Shown here: positions 9,678-22,400 of the stretch, piece by piece | How positions within the stretch are numbered: the stretch's first letter is position 1 | Layout of the letters: every line of letters starts with the position of its first letter | Source: Mesostigma viride | Taxonomy: Eukaryota > Streptophyta > Mesostigmatophyceae > Mesostigmatales > Mesostigmataceae | Length of the DNA stretch: 64,000 nucleotides | Direction: 5' to 3' | Assembly: GCA_009746045.1 (NCBI GenBank) | Contig: RPFO01000448.1 | Location: 1,397,047-1,461,046 of the forward strand | The notes under the pieces: generated by a model | What the model was told of the DNA's origin: nothing | The model's database searches: none | Seen by the model: the letters and a program-made list of their open reading frames with translations, nothing else | Program-made: the position numbers and the translations under genes

Positions 9678-12600
9678 GAGACACCAATGGAGCCTGAATC
9701 CTCATCATTAATTACATGGATGGCATTTATGTATTTAATGATGAGGATTCAGGCTCCTATGGTGTCATCATGGCTTGTCTACCTACATGGTTGGCATTTA
9801 TGTAACCTGAATCCTCTCATTAAAAAAATGAAGAGGATTCAGGCTCCATTGGTGTCATCATGGCTGGCCTACGTACATGGATGTCAAGGAATAGTAAATG
9901 ATGAGGATTCAGGCTCCCATGGTGTCATCATGGCTTGTCTACGTACATGGTTGGCATTTATGTAATTAATGAGGAGGATTCAGGCTCCCATGGTGTCTCC
10001 ATGGCTGGCCTACGTACATGGATGGCATTTATGTAATTAATGAGGAGGATTTAGGCTCCCATGGTGTCATCATCGCCCGTCTACGTACATGGATGGCATT
10101 TATGTAATTAACGAGGAGGATTCAGGCTCCCATGGTGTCATCATGGCCCGTCTACGTACATGGATGTCAAGGAATAGTAAATGATGAGGATTCAGGCTCC
10201 CATGGTGTCTCCATGGCCCGTCTACGTACATGAATGGCAAGTATGTAATTAATGATGAGGATTCAGGCTCCCATGGTGTCATCATGGCCTGTCTACGTAC
10301 ATGGATGGCATGTATGTATTTAATGATGAGGATTCAGGCTCCCATGGTGTCTCCATGGCTGGCCTACGTACATGGATGGCATTTATGTAATTAATGAGGA
10401 GGATTTAGGCTCCCATGGTGTCATCAATGCCCGTCTACGTACATGGTTGGCATTTATGTAATTAATGATGAGGATTCAGGCTCCCATGGTGTCATCATGG
10501 CCCGTCTACGTACATGGATGTCAAGGAATAGTAAATGATGAGGATTCAGGCTCCCATGGTGTCATCATGGCTTGTCTACGTACATGGTTAACATTTCTGT
10601 AATTAATGAGGAGGATTCAGGCTCCCATGGTGTCTCCATGGCTGGCCTACGTACATGGATGTCAAGGAATAGTAAATGATGAGGATTCAGGCTCCCATGG
10701 TGTCATCATGGCCTGTCTACGTACATGGATGGCATGTATGTAATTAATGATGAGGATTCAGGCCTGTGGTGTCATCATGGCTTGTCTACGTACATGGTTG
10801 GCATTTATGTAATTAATGAGGAGGATTCAGGCTCCCATGGTGTCATCATGGCTTGTCTACGTACATGGTTGGCATTTATGTAATTAATGATGAGGATTCA
10901 GGCTCCCATGGTGTCTCCATGGCTGGCCTACGTACATGAATGGCATTTATGTAATTAATGATGAGGATTCAGGCTCCCATGGTGTCATCATGGCCCGTCT
11001 ACGTACATGGATGGCATTTATGTAATTAATGATGAGGATTCAGGCTCCCATGGGGTCATCATGGCTTGTCTACCTACATGGCTGGCATTTATGTAATTAA
11101 TGAGGAGGATTCAGGCTCCCATGGTGTCTCCATGGCTGGCCTACGTACATGGATGTCAAGGAATAGTAAATGATGAGGATTCAGGCTCCCATGGTGTCAT
11201 CATGGCCCGTCTACGTACATGGATGGCATTTATGTAATTATTGATGAGGATTCAGGCTCCCATGGTGTCATCATGGCCCGTGTACGTACATGGATGGCAT
11301 TTATGTAATTAATGATGAGGATTCAGGCTCCCATGGTGTCATCATGGCCCGTGTACGTACATGAATGGCATTCATGTAATTAATGATGAGGATTCAGGCT
11401 CCCATGGTGTCATCATGGCCCGTCTACGTACATGGATGTCAAAGAAAAAAAATTGATGAGGATTCAGGCTCCCATGGTGTCATCATGGCTGGCCTACGTA
11501 CATGGATGTCTCATAAAAAAAATGATGAGGATTCAGGCTCCCATGGTGTCATCATGGCTTGTCTACGTACATGGTTGGCATTTATGTAACCTGAATCCTC
11601 TCATAAAAAAAATGAAGAGGATTCAGGCTCCATTGGTGTCATCATGGCTGGCCTACGTACATGGATGTCAAGGAATAGTAAATGATGAGGATTCAGGCTC
11701 CCATGGTGTCATCATGGCTTGTCTACGTACATGGATGGCATGTATGTAATTAATGATGAGGATTCAGGCTCCATTGGTGTCATCATGGCTGGCCTACGTA
11801 TGTACATGGATGTCAAAGAAAAAAAAATGATGAGGATTCAGGCTCCCATGGTGTCATCATGGCCCGTCTACGTACATGGTTGGCATTTATGTAATTATTG
11901 ATGAGGATTCAGGCTCCCATGGTGTCATCATGGCCCGTGTACGTACATGGATGGCATTTATGTAATTAATGATGAGGATTCAGGCTCCCATGGTGTCATC
12001 ATGGCCCGTGTACGTACATGAATGGCATTCATGTAATTAATGATGAGGATTCAGGCTCCCATGGTGTCATCATGGCCCGTCTACGTACATGGATGTCAAA
12101 GAAAAAAAATTGATGAGGATTCAGGCTCCCATGGTGTCATCATGGCTGGCCTACGTACATGGATGTCTCATAAAAAAAATGATGAGGATTCAGGCTCCCA
12201 TGGTGTCATCATGGCTTGTCTACGTACATGGTTGGCATTTATGTAACCTGAATCCTCTCATAAAAAAAATGAAGAGGATTCAGGCTCCATTGGTGTCATC
12301 ATGGCTGGCCTACGTACATGGATGTCAAGGAATAGTAAATGATGAGGATTCAGGCTCCCATGGTGTCATCATGGCTTGTCTACGTACATGGATGGCATGT
12401 ATGTAATTAATGATGAGGATTCAGGCTCCATTGGTGTCATCATGGCTGGCCTACGTATGTACATGGATGTCAAAGAAAAAAAATGATGAGGATTCAGGCT
12501 CCCATGGTGTCATCATGGCCCGTCTACGTACATGGTTGGCATTTATGTAATTATTGATGAGGATTCAGGCTCCCATGGAGCATGTATGTGCCGTGTACGT

Positions 12601-15555
12601 ACATGGATGGCATTTATGTAATTAATGATGAGGATTCAGGCTCCCATGGTGTCATCATGGCCCGTGTACGTACATGAATGGCATTTATGTAATTAATGAT
12701 GAGGATTCAGGCTCCCATGCATGGTGTCATCATGGCCCGTCTACGTACATGGATGTCAAGGAATAGTAAATGATGAGGATTCAGGCTCCCATGGTGTCAT
12801 CATGGCCCGTGTACGTACATGGATGGCGATTTTGTAATTAATGATGAGGATTCAGGCTCCCATGGTGTCATCATTGCCCGTGTACGTACATGGATGGCAT
12901 TTTTGTATATAATGATGAGGATTCAGGCTCCCATGGTGTCATCATGGCCCGTGTACGTACATGGATGGCATTTATGTAATTAATGATGAGGATTCAGGCT
13001 CCCATGGTGTCATCATGGCCCGTGTACGTACATGAATGGCATTTATGTAATTAATGATGAGGATTCAGGCTCCCATTGTGTCATCATGGCCCGTCTACGT
13101 ACATGGATGTCAAGGAATAGTAAATGATGAGGATTCAGGCTCCCATGGTGTCATCATGGCCCGTCTACGTACATGGATGGCGATTTTGTAATTAATGATG
13201 AGGATTTAGGCTCCCATGGTGTCATCATGGCCCGTCTACGTACATGGATGGCATTTATGTAAGTAATGATGAGGATTCAGGCTCCCATGGTGTCATCATG
13301 GCTTGTCTACCTACATGGTTGGCATTTATGTAACCTGAATCCTCTCATAAAAAAAATGAAGAGGATTCAGGCTCCATTGGTGTCATCATGGCCCGTCTAC
13401 GTACATGGATGTCAAGGAATAGTAAATGATGAGGATTCAGGCTCCCATGGTGTCATCATGGCTTGTCTACGTACATGGATGGCATGTATGTAATTAATGA
13501 TGAGGATTCAGGCTCCATTGGTGTCATCATGGCTGGCCTACGTATGTACATGGATGTCAAAGAAAAAAAAATGATGAGGATTCAGGCTCCCATGGTGTCA
13601 TCATTGCCCGTGTATGTACATGGTTGGCATTTATGTAATTAATGATGAGGATTCAGGCTCCATTGGTGTCATCATTGCCCGTGTATGTACATGGTTGGCA
13701 TTTATGTATGTAATTAATGATGAGGATTCAGGCTCCATTGGTGTCATCATGGCTGGCCTACGTATGTACATGGATGTCAAAGAAAAAAAAATGATGAGGA
13801 TTCAGGCTCCCATGGTGTCATCATGGCCCGTCTACGTACATGGATGTCAAGGAATAGTAAATGATGAGGATTCAGGCTCCCATGGTGTCAGATGTCATGG
13901 CCTGTCTACGTACATGGATGGCATGTATGTAATTAATGATGAGGATTCAGGCTCCATTGGTGTCATCATGGCTGGCCTACGTATGTACATGGATGTCAAA
14001 GAAAAAAAAATGATGAGGATTCAGGCTCCCATGGTGTCATCATGGCCCGTCTACGTACATGGATGTCAAGGAATAGTAAATGATGAGGATTCAGGCTCCC
14101 ATGGTGTCATCATGGCCTGTCTACGTACATGGATGGCATGTATGTATTTAATGATGAGGATTCAGGCTCCCATGGTGTCATCATGGCTGGCCTACGTACA
14201 TACATGGATGTCTCAGAAAAAAAATGATGAGGATTCAGGCTCCCATGGTGTCATCATGGCTGGCCTACGTACATGGATGTCAAAGAAAAAAAATGATGAG
14301 GATTCAGGCTCCCGTGGTGTCATTATGGCCCGTCTACGTGTTGTTGGCATGTATGAAATTAATGATGAGGATTCAGGCTCCCATAGTGTCATCATGGCTG
14401 GCCTACGTACATGGTTGGCATTTATGTAATTAATGATGAGGATTCAGGCTCCCATGGTGTCATCATTGCCCGTGTATGTACATGGTTGGCATTTATGTAA
14501 TTAATGATGAGGATTCAGGCTCCATTGGTGTCATCATGGCCCGTCTACGTACATGGACCGTGGCATTTATGTATTTAATGATGAGGATTCAGGCTCCCAT
14601 GGGGTCATTGATGATCATGGCATTTATGTATGTAATTAATGATGAGGATTCAGGCTCCATTGGTGTCATCATGGCTGGCCTACGTATGTACATGGATGTC
14701 AAAGAAAAAAAAATGATGAGGATTCAGGCTCCCATGGTGTCATCATGGCCCGTCTACGTACATGGATGTCAAGGAATAGTAAATGATGAGGATTCAGGCT
14801 CCCATGGTGTCAGATGTCATGGCCTGTCTACGTACATGGATGGCATGTATGTAATTAATGATGAGGATTCAGGCTCCATTGGTGTCATCATGGCTGGCCT
14901 ACGTATGTACATGGATGTCAAAGAAAAAAAAATGATGAGGATTCAGGCTCCCATGGTGTCATCATGGCCCGTCTACGTACATGGATGTCAAGGAATAGTA
15001 AATGATGAGGATTCAGGCTCCCATGGTGTCATCATGGCCTGTCTACGTACATGGATGGCATGTATGTATTTAATGATGAGGATTCAGGCTCCCATGGTGT
15101 CATCATGGCTGGCCTACGTACATGGATGTCTCAGAAAAAAAATGATGAGGATTCAGGCTCCCATGGTGTCATCATGGCTGGCCTACGTACATGGATGTCA
15201 AAGAAAAAAAAATGATCAGGATTCAGGCTCCCGTGGTGTCATTATGGCCCGTCTACGTGTTGTTGGCATGTATGAAATTAATGATGAGGATTCAGGCTCC
15301 CACAGTGTCATCATGGCTGGCCTACGTACATGGTTGGCATTTATGTAATTAATGATGAGGATTCAGGCTCCCATGGTGTCATCATTGCCCGTGTATGTAC
15401 ATGGTTGGCATTTATGTAATTAATGATGAGGATTCAGGCTCCATTGGTGTCATCATGGCCCGTCTACGTACATGGGTGGCATTTATGTATTTAATGATGA
15501 GGATTCAGGCTCCCATGGGGTCATCATGGCTTGTCTACGTACATGGAGTCATATT
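9678..15555 (+). repeat. 71-bp satellite, right block with orientation switch and higher-order units
   Basis: The first ~40 bp (9678-9717) still read in the left-block (minus) orientation; from about 9721 monomers run in plus orientation for 5.8 kb. Perfectly spaced monomers are 71 bp (for example 12911 to 12982); variants with GTCAAGGAATAGTA are about 70 bp. Higher-order structure is present: a block at about 11240-11890 repeats 657 bp later, and a block at about 13614-14470 repeats about 860 bp later. A local mini-inversion (CCTGAATCCTCTCAT next to AGAGGATTCAGG) recurs near 9805, 11590, 12246 and 13333. Long open frames here are repeat shadows. Confidence 0.95.
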
Positions 15556-15817
15556 GATTCATGGAACAATGAGATACCATTCTTAATTGAAAATTGTTCT
15601 TGATACTTTCACATGCATGCCCGGAATCGTGAATTTGTGCGGGTTTCCATGATGACAATCCTCATTGAATTCTTGAGCACACAATATTGAGCAATTTAGG
15701 GGCACTTCGGCAATGTTGACCATTTTCATTCATGATAAAATTAACATTTAATGCAATAAATACATATTCCACTCATTTTAATAAACCATGCAAAAACTTT
15801 ACAAGCACGCTCAAGCT

Positions 15818-16315
15818 AGGGGTGGGCTGGCATGCACGCGTGGGTGTGGGGGTGGGCTGGCATGCATGCGTGGGTGTGGGGGGGGCTAGCCTGCATGCGT
15901 GGGTGTGTGGGGGGGCTGGCATGCATGCGTGGGTGTGTGTGGGGGGCTAGCATGCATGCGTAAGTGTGGGGGGGGCTGGCATGCATGCGTGGGTGTGTAT
16001 GGGGGCTGGCATGCATGCGTGGGTGTGTGTGGGGGGCTAGCATGCATGCGTGGGTGTGTGGGGGGCTGTCATGCATGCGTGGGTGTGGGGGGGGCTGGCA
16101 TGAATGCGTGGGTGTGGGGGGGGCTAGCATGCATGCGTGGGTGTGGGGGTGGGCTAGCATGCATGCGTGGGTGTGAGTGTGGGCTAGCATGCATGCGTGG
16201 GTGTGGGGGGGGCTAGCATGCATGCGTGGGTGTGGGGGGCCGGGGCCGGGGCTAGCATGCATGCGTGGGTGTGGGGGTGGGCTAGCATGCATGCGTGGGT
16301 GTGGGGGGGGGCTAG
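15818..16315. repeat. 30-31 bp GC-rich tandem repeat, right arm
   Basis: About 16 units of TGGCATGCATGCGTGGGTGT plus a G-run, the mirror of the left-arm array but longer and with a GGGGCCGGGGCCGGGGC variant at about 16240. Confidence 0.95.
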
Positions 16316-16532
16316 CACGCCCCACCCCTCCATCGGCACAGCCAGCCTTGTGAGTCTACCCTTAACAACAAGGCTGGTAGGACGACACGCCTGAGCAGCA
16401 TATGTCATGCCTATCTCAGGCTAATAATGTGTGATTTTGTGCCAACAACCAAGTTGTTCCACCCAACAACACATTATAAACCCTCTTCCAAAATGCCCAA
16501 CAAGCCGGACACGTGGAGGACCACACACGCAG

Positions 16533-16540
16533 TATATAAA
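16533..16540 (+). promoter_or_regulatory. TATA-like box in right palindrome arm
   Basis: TATATAAA, mirror of 3902-3909, pointing out of the element towards 17 kb. No supported gene follows closely. Confidence 0.25.
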
Positions 16541-16979
16541 GAGAAAATAAGCTGACTTTTTATCCAGCCAACCTGTGGCTAGCTGCTCTGGTTAGCATGA
16601 CAAATGCTAACATTTACTCAGTGGGAAAGGTGAAGAGACCATTGGAACAGCCTACCTGACGCATGTGCCACCAAAGCATTGTGTCCCGCAAAATGCACAC
16701 TGCCTCCTTTCTAACAAGCACGAGCCGCTCTCTTTAGGAGACAGGTGCCAGCTCGTCAGTGTCTGGGGAAAATGATGCCGCTGCTTAGGAAGACCGCGTG
16801 AATTTCCTCGAACACAACTGTCTATAAAGCAAAAGAAATTTCAGAGAAGCATGGAAATAAAAGCATTACACCTTCCCGACAGGTTGCGGGCCACGCGCTG
16901 CAGAAAGCCAGCCACGTCACAGACGATTAACTAGCTAAAAGACACCCAGGAATCCAGCGATGCAGCGCCAGGACCCGCA

Positions 16980-18600
16980 ACTTTCTGGCTGCATCTGGCC
17001 GGAAAGAAGGCAAAAAGCTTACGCTCAACGAGGTAAGAAAGCAGGAAAACGCAAGCTTAAGACGTTTAACACAAGAACGTACCATAACGGGCATTTATTC
17101 GTGCCCAGGCGCACAAGAAAGTCCACCCTTTCATGGAGTGGTTGGGCAGTACGCATCGCGCAGGGCTAATGTTATCTTACCGCAAAATGACGGGAAAGGT
17201 AAAGATAGCAGCGGGAATTTTTACGGCTTTAGAAACATCATTAAACTAGCTTTCCTTACGACCATCAAAACTGGCAACAATCGACAATCAACCCGGCAGG
17301 CATCCAATATACTTTATTCATCCCGACAGAAATTCAGGCCGGACCCCCCCTGCCGATGGCAAAGAAAAAAAGCCCGCGACATTATAGATCGCAACCATCC
17401 CGCCATAAATTAGAATCAGTAACTAATTTTCTCCAACAATCGAGCATTTCTGCTTTCCGCGTGCCAGATTTGTCACGTTTCGTCTAAAGGCAGTCGCCAT
17501 GGCCCCTACCGCAAGGGGTGCGCGCACCATGCCGACATAGCTTTTGGGCCTCAATTTGCACCGAAATTTGGTCCGTACCGTCCAGCTCAGTCGGATTATG
17601 TATGTGGATCGGCCGTGTTGGTTGCATACGCAGGTATATTAATTCTTGCATTCGCCCCGGACCTTCCCCAGGACAGGTCAGGATATAACAATAATTCTTG
17701 CATTCGCCCCCGCCCTTTCCTATGGCCTGGTCAGGTTTGGGCGCGACGCCACTAGCGCGGCGCCCGCGACAGAGTGGCCAGGCTCGAGCACGTTTTCTGG
17801 ATCCCAAGCACCGGATTGGACACTGTCCGAGGACTGGACAGGAATTGGCTGACCAATCGGATGCTTGCTCGTCGTCTCCAAAAACATATATAAAGAGCCA
17901 AATCGCGCGAACTACGCAATGATCCTTTAAGCAGCGTTACTCTGCCGAAATGTCAACCTAGGCCGGTCAAGTGACGCCGAGGTGTTCACCGATAGTTCAG
18001 GTCAGCCACAGCGCGCCTTCGAATGTAGGCACGGTCGCATTTTTTTTTAGGAAATGTAGAATTGTTGTCGACCAGCTACCAACGCCCGACCGGACCCATA
18101 AACGGAAACATCAAGGCGATGTGATGTAGGTGTGTCTGATATTCATTAATACACAGCATCGTGAATATAATATATAATAATATTATATAATATACTATAA
18201 TAAAATATAATTTAATTTTATGTTAATTTTAATGTTATTTCATATAACATAATATAATAATATATATATAATATAATATAATATTATATAAATAGTAATA
18301 AAAAATTAAAATGTAAAAGAAAAATATCTACCTTATTGGTTTAATGTTCCTTTCCAGTTCAGCATAAGTACACTCTTGAGTGTGTGCAATGTTTGGTTAT
18401 ACGCCATTGTCTTAAAATAGCAACCAATGTAAACCTCCGTCCTAACCACATTTGGATACAATAAAGACATTGATGCCTGACACATAGCATTCATTGCTTG
18501 AAATACCATGCATATTTTGTGTCAATGTTCTGCAGACCACAGCTTCAAGTGGGCATACTTCGCTTTCCTCAATATAATGGCGACATGGCATTTGGTGAAA
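16980..18600. other. Unassigned stretch with small duplication and AT-rich tract
   Basis: No convincing gene. About 17637-17745 contains a tandem duplication headed by AATTCTTGCATTCGCCCC. A TATATAAAG motif is at 17887. About 18150-18330 is strongly AT-rich (TATAATATAATA-like). Confidence 0.5.
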
Positions 18601-18603
18601 GTG

Positions 18604-19190
18604 GTGAGTGCCATGAAGTTGCGCCGGCCGTCGTTATCCATGACGAACTGAATGGGTTTCGTGCAAATCAAGTTTTTTGTTTTGGTGTTCCAGTTGCGCC
18701 GGCCGGCGTTTCCAATGGTATCTTGCGCGCACTTGCAAAAGCTTGCACGCTTATCAACATTTTGTGTTGGTAAACATTTTATCACCTCTGGGATTTCCGC
18801 CTTCACTACCTGAGTTGCTTCTTTGTGGTTTTCAAATGCAACCGAGTTACGCCGGCCGTCGTTACTCATGACAAATTGTAGGGGTTTTGTGCAAATCACT
18901 TTTGTATGGTTTACATGCATCCAGTTGCGCCGGCCGGCGTTTCCAATGGTATCTTGCAGTTGCGCAATCAGGCCCATTACCAAAATTGTGTTTGTACATC
19001 TTTTTTACACCTGAAGGATTTCTGCCTGCATATCCTGAGTTGCTTCTTAATGGTTTTTAATTGCGCCCGAGTTACGCCGGCCGTCGTTATTAATGACAAA
19101 CTGTATGTGTTTCATAAAATCACTTTTGTATGGTTTACATGTATCCAGTTGCGCCGGCCGGCGTTATTAATGACGCTTGTCGTTCTTGTT
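18604..19190. repeat. ~227-bp tandem repeat with paired GCCGGCC cores
   Basis: Three copies. Core 1 (GTTRCGCCGGCCGTCGTTA) is at 18618, 18845 and 19071; core 2 (GTTGCGCCGGCCGGCGTT) is at 18693, 18923 and 19148. Between the cores is GTGCAAATCA or a variant of it. The same core-1 sequence is at about 21795 inside an intron of the downstream gene. A 153-codon minus frame through the array (18522-18983) is judged a repeat shadow. Confidence 0.85.
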
Positions 19191-19454
19191 TGATGCCCAT
19201 CGTTTTCGTCGTGTCTTTAATGGTGATTATTTATCATTACTCATCCTCAGGGCTTTCGGTGCCGCGGGATTAAGAGGCGAAAAAAATCAGCTGCCGTCTG
19301 ACCAAAGTCTGATGGCGCAATCGGGGCGGGGGGCCGTTTCCGACGGTTCGCGTCCCTTGTCCAATGACGACCGGGAGCCTGCACTTGCGGTCCCTGGAGC
19401 GACAAGTACATCGAGAACAAGGGGTACAAAATTGCCAATGACATCTTTCCTATC

Positions 19455-22400
19455 ATGGCGGAACGCGTGAAAGCAAACAACCACAGGACGCCAGAGATGA
19501 GCGCGGAGGTTCTGTCTTGCGCAGCTTCAAGACTAAATGCCATGGTGGCGGAGAGCAACGGCATTAAGAAGAGGAAGAACTGTGACGACGGGCTTCCTGA
19601 AAGTTGGGCGGAATCTCTTCGGGATACCATCAAGAAGGCTTTTGGCGACTTGGGAACATCTGAGAAGGATCGTGGGCTTAGGTGGGCCTTGTGTGGACTT
19701 GTTACGAAGGCAATGGAGGGCGTCCCGGACAGGATTGTGGAGCGCGCGTTCGGGATTGACAGGCGCTTTGTCGCAACTGTTCGGGGTCACAGGGATGGAA
19801 TGGAAGAAGGGGAGGACGACCTTTTGATGAGTGCGCCAGAGAGGAGAGAGGAAAACGAGCTTCCGACGGAAGTCATTGCCCTGATACAAGCGTGCTGGAG
19901 GGATGATAACTTGACGCGGGCGTCTCCGAACATGAAGGATGTTCATTGTGAATGGACAAGAAAGGATTACAAACATACACTAGCGTTTTCGGAGGGTGCG
20001 CGCTACTATACTGTCTCCAAGTCGAAGATTTACGAAGTTTATTTCCCGCCATCCGGAGTTGAAGCCACCGCGGCGGATGGACAGTAGGGAGGGGGGGGGG
20101 GGAGGGAGAGGAGGGTGTGAGGGGGGGAAATCAGGTGATTTTGGAGACGGAGGCAGGGATGTCAATGCTACGCACGAATCAGAAGAGCACAGTTCATGTG
20201 GGATACACTACTTTTTGCAAGCATATGCCCGCATGCGTCAAGGGGCGGTGGAAAATGCGGAACTTGTGCGCATGCCAGCACCACACTACCATGCAGTCCA
20301 TGGTTGGGGGGTTGGCCAAATTTCGTGCAACTTTTCATGCCAGATGCGAGTGCGGACCTGAATGCCACGCGTGCGATCATGGTAGCCAGCTCGACGTGGG
20401 GTCGTCCGTGCCCACATGTTCCATTTTCAAAGCCACTCACACGACAGAGTGGGTGAACAAGTTTACTTGTGAGGTGGAGGGGATGAGGGAGGGGGGAGGT
20501 TCGAGGTCGTCTGTGGGGTCGTCGCGGCCGCAGGTTCAGCCTTTTCAGGGCGAACTTGAGGATCTGCCCATGCATGGGAGGGTGCTGGACGACGAGGAAG
20601 GGGTGCCCGATCATGACCTGGGCGAGGAGTTGGGGGTTTGCTCGATCCGGCGTAAGGCTTGTGTGTTGGGCACTTGCCGGGCTCCCAAGTGTGGAATTCG
20701 GAACTTCATGTTATGCGAACGGGAGGAGGCTTCCAACCACCTGATTTCATGGACCAGATACGAGATGCAGGATGTGCCGCCGGGTGCGGTTCTTGGGCCA
20801 GAGGTAATTTTTAGTGGAGTGGTTGCGCCCCAAGGCGTTTCTTTTGCAATGTTTCCTGAGGTTCTTGGGCCAGAGGTAATTTTTAGTGGAGTGGTTGCGC
20901 CCCAAGGCGTTTCTTTTTCAATTTTTCCTGAGGTCCTGTCTTTTTTCTTCCTACAGGTCATTGGTGGGTCGAAGTTGATGTCTTTTCTGTATGTGCACAT
21001 TGCGCATATGCAGGACGACTGTGACGAGATCGCAAAGGCTGGTGGGCAGCGATTGACGCAAGTCGACGTCAAGTCCACACCAACGGAGCTAAAGGAGGCG
21101 ATTGTGGACAAGTGGCCGGACTTCATCCAGCATTGCTTCAACGCGTGGTGGCAAGCGGACGCCTCCAAGGAATGTCTCTCAAGGATGCGGGTGGGGGACC
21201 TTGTATGCCACACAGATTACGCCGAGAACTACCAGTCTTACACCTATCACAATCTCCAAGCACAGTATTGGCATCCAGTCACATTCGTCCTTATGCCCTG
21301 GATCGTGCGCTACTTGGATCCAGCGTCGGGAAAGGTCGTGAGAAGGGAGTTTCACTTCATCGGACAGGGCGGAATGAAAAGGGACGGGCGGGCCCTCCGT
21401 TTTGCTATCCTCAAAATCCTGGCGACACTACGGTCAGAAGGGGTAGAGGTGAAGCGCTTCATTGGGTGGTCGGACAATTGCTCCATGCAGTTCAAGTCAA
21501 GGAATGTGATCGCGGAAGTGGCCCGGCTGCTGACGGAGGATCCGCACCTGGAGTCATTTGAGTGGAATTACTTTGGGGAGCAGCACGGAAAGGGGGAGGT
21601 GGATGGAGCTGGTGGGACTGTGAAGTGCATGTTGAGGAGGTGGCACATCAGGGAAGAGAACCAGGACAAACAGACGGCCGCCCAGTTGGTGGAGAATCTG
21701 GCGTCGGGGGCGGTGGGCGGGACCACAACGACCAGGCGTAACTTCTTCGAGTTCCCCGAGGTAATTAAGTGTACAGTCCTCGTTCAGGGAATAGTTACGC
21801 CGGCCGTCGTTTCTAGGGCGTTCTTGGAGTCCTGGCGATCAGGAGTGCTTAATAAAACACAACTAGCTCGATGGTCTCGTAACTTCAACTTTCCCTTGTG
21901 CAAATCTTGTCTTCGACGCGCAGGTGCTTCCTTACAGCCCAGGGCGCGGCGAAATCAAAGGAGTGAAGAAGGCGCACTGGTGGCGCATGGACAAGTCGAA
22001 TGTGACGCGCTTAATGCTGCGCCAGTATTCCTGCTATTGTGGCGGTGCGTGCGCCGAGGAAAGGTGGTGGGATTGTCGAAAGGAGTGGACCGACATGGAC
22101 GGCTGGAATGTGGGAGGTGCTCGGATGAAGCTCCACAAACTGGGGGAGCCAGTGCAAAGGAACCCAAACGGACAAGGGGGGCACGCAGGGACGCGACTGA
22201 ACAGACTACAGGCAGAGAGGACGATGATGGGAAGGAGACTGAAGCTGCGAGACATTTTTGCCGTCGAGTCCTACTCTGGTGATGAGTCCCACGATCCAGA
22301 TCATCCATATTGGCTAGCGGAAGTCTTGCAGGAGCCTTATCAGGTGGCCGCTACTTTCGTGAGGCGAGTGGCCGACAGAAACGGCAAGGTCGATAGGGAG

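Larger units (their letters stand above)
3466..16979. repeat. 13.5-kb inverted repeat (giant palindrome)
   Basis: The left arm, from TGCGGGTCCTGGCGCTGC at about 3466, is mirrored by GCAGCGCCAGGACCCGCA ending at about 16979. Going inward, the single-copy parts of the arms (about 3530-4125 against 16320-16910, and 4530-4800 against 15550-15820) match over hundreds of bases with few differences. Order within each arm is: unique outer segment, 30-31 bp GC-rich tandem repeat, 270-bp unique segment, then 71-bp satellite. The two satellite halves meet in opposite orientation near 9720. The right half is about 4 kb longer because of satellite expansion. No target duplication is evident. It could be a very large fold-back transposon or an inverted duplication. 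Confidence 0.92.

Noticed and set aside
13614-15348. Long open frames (271 and 290 codons) in the satellite
   Set aside because: They repeat the same ~24-residue translation, occur in several frames and on both strands, and arise from monomer length and composition.
4800-15555. CRISPR-like appearance of a regular 70-71 bp repeat
   Set aside because: There are no unique spacers; whole monomers repeat head to tail and vary by point changes, and the genome is eukaryotic. It is a satellite.
18522-18983. 153-codon minus frame with AGRRN/DGRRN motifs
   Set aside because: The motifs are translations of the GCCGGCC core repeat and the frame breaks in the third copy.
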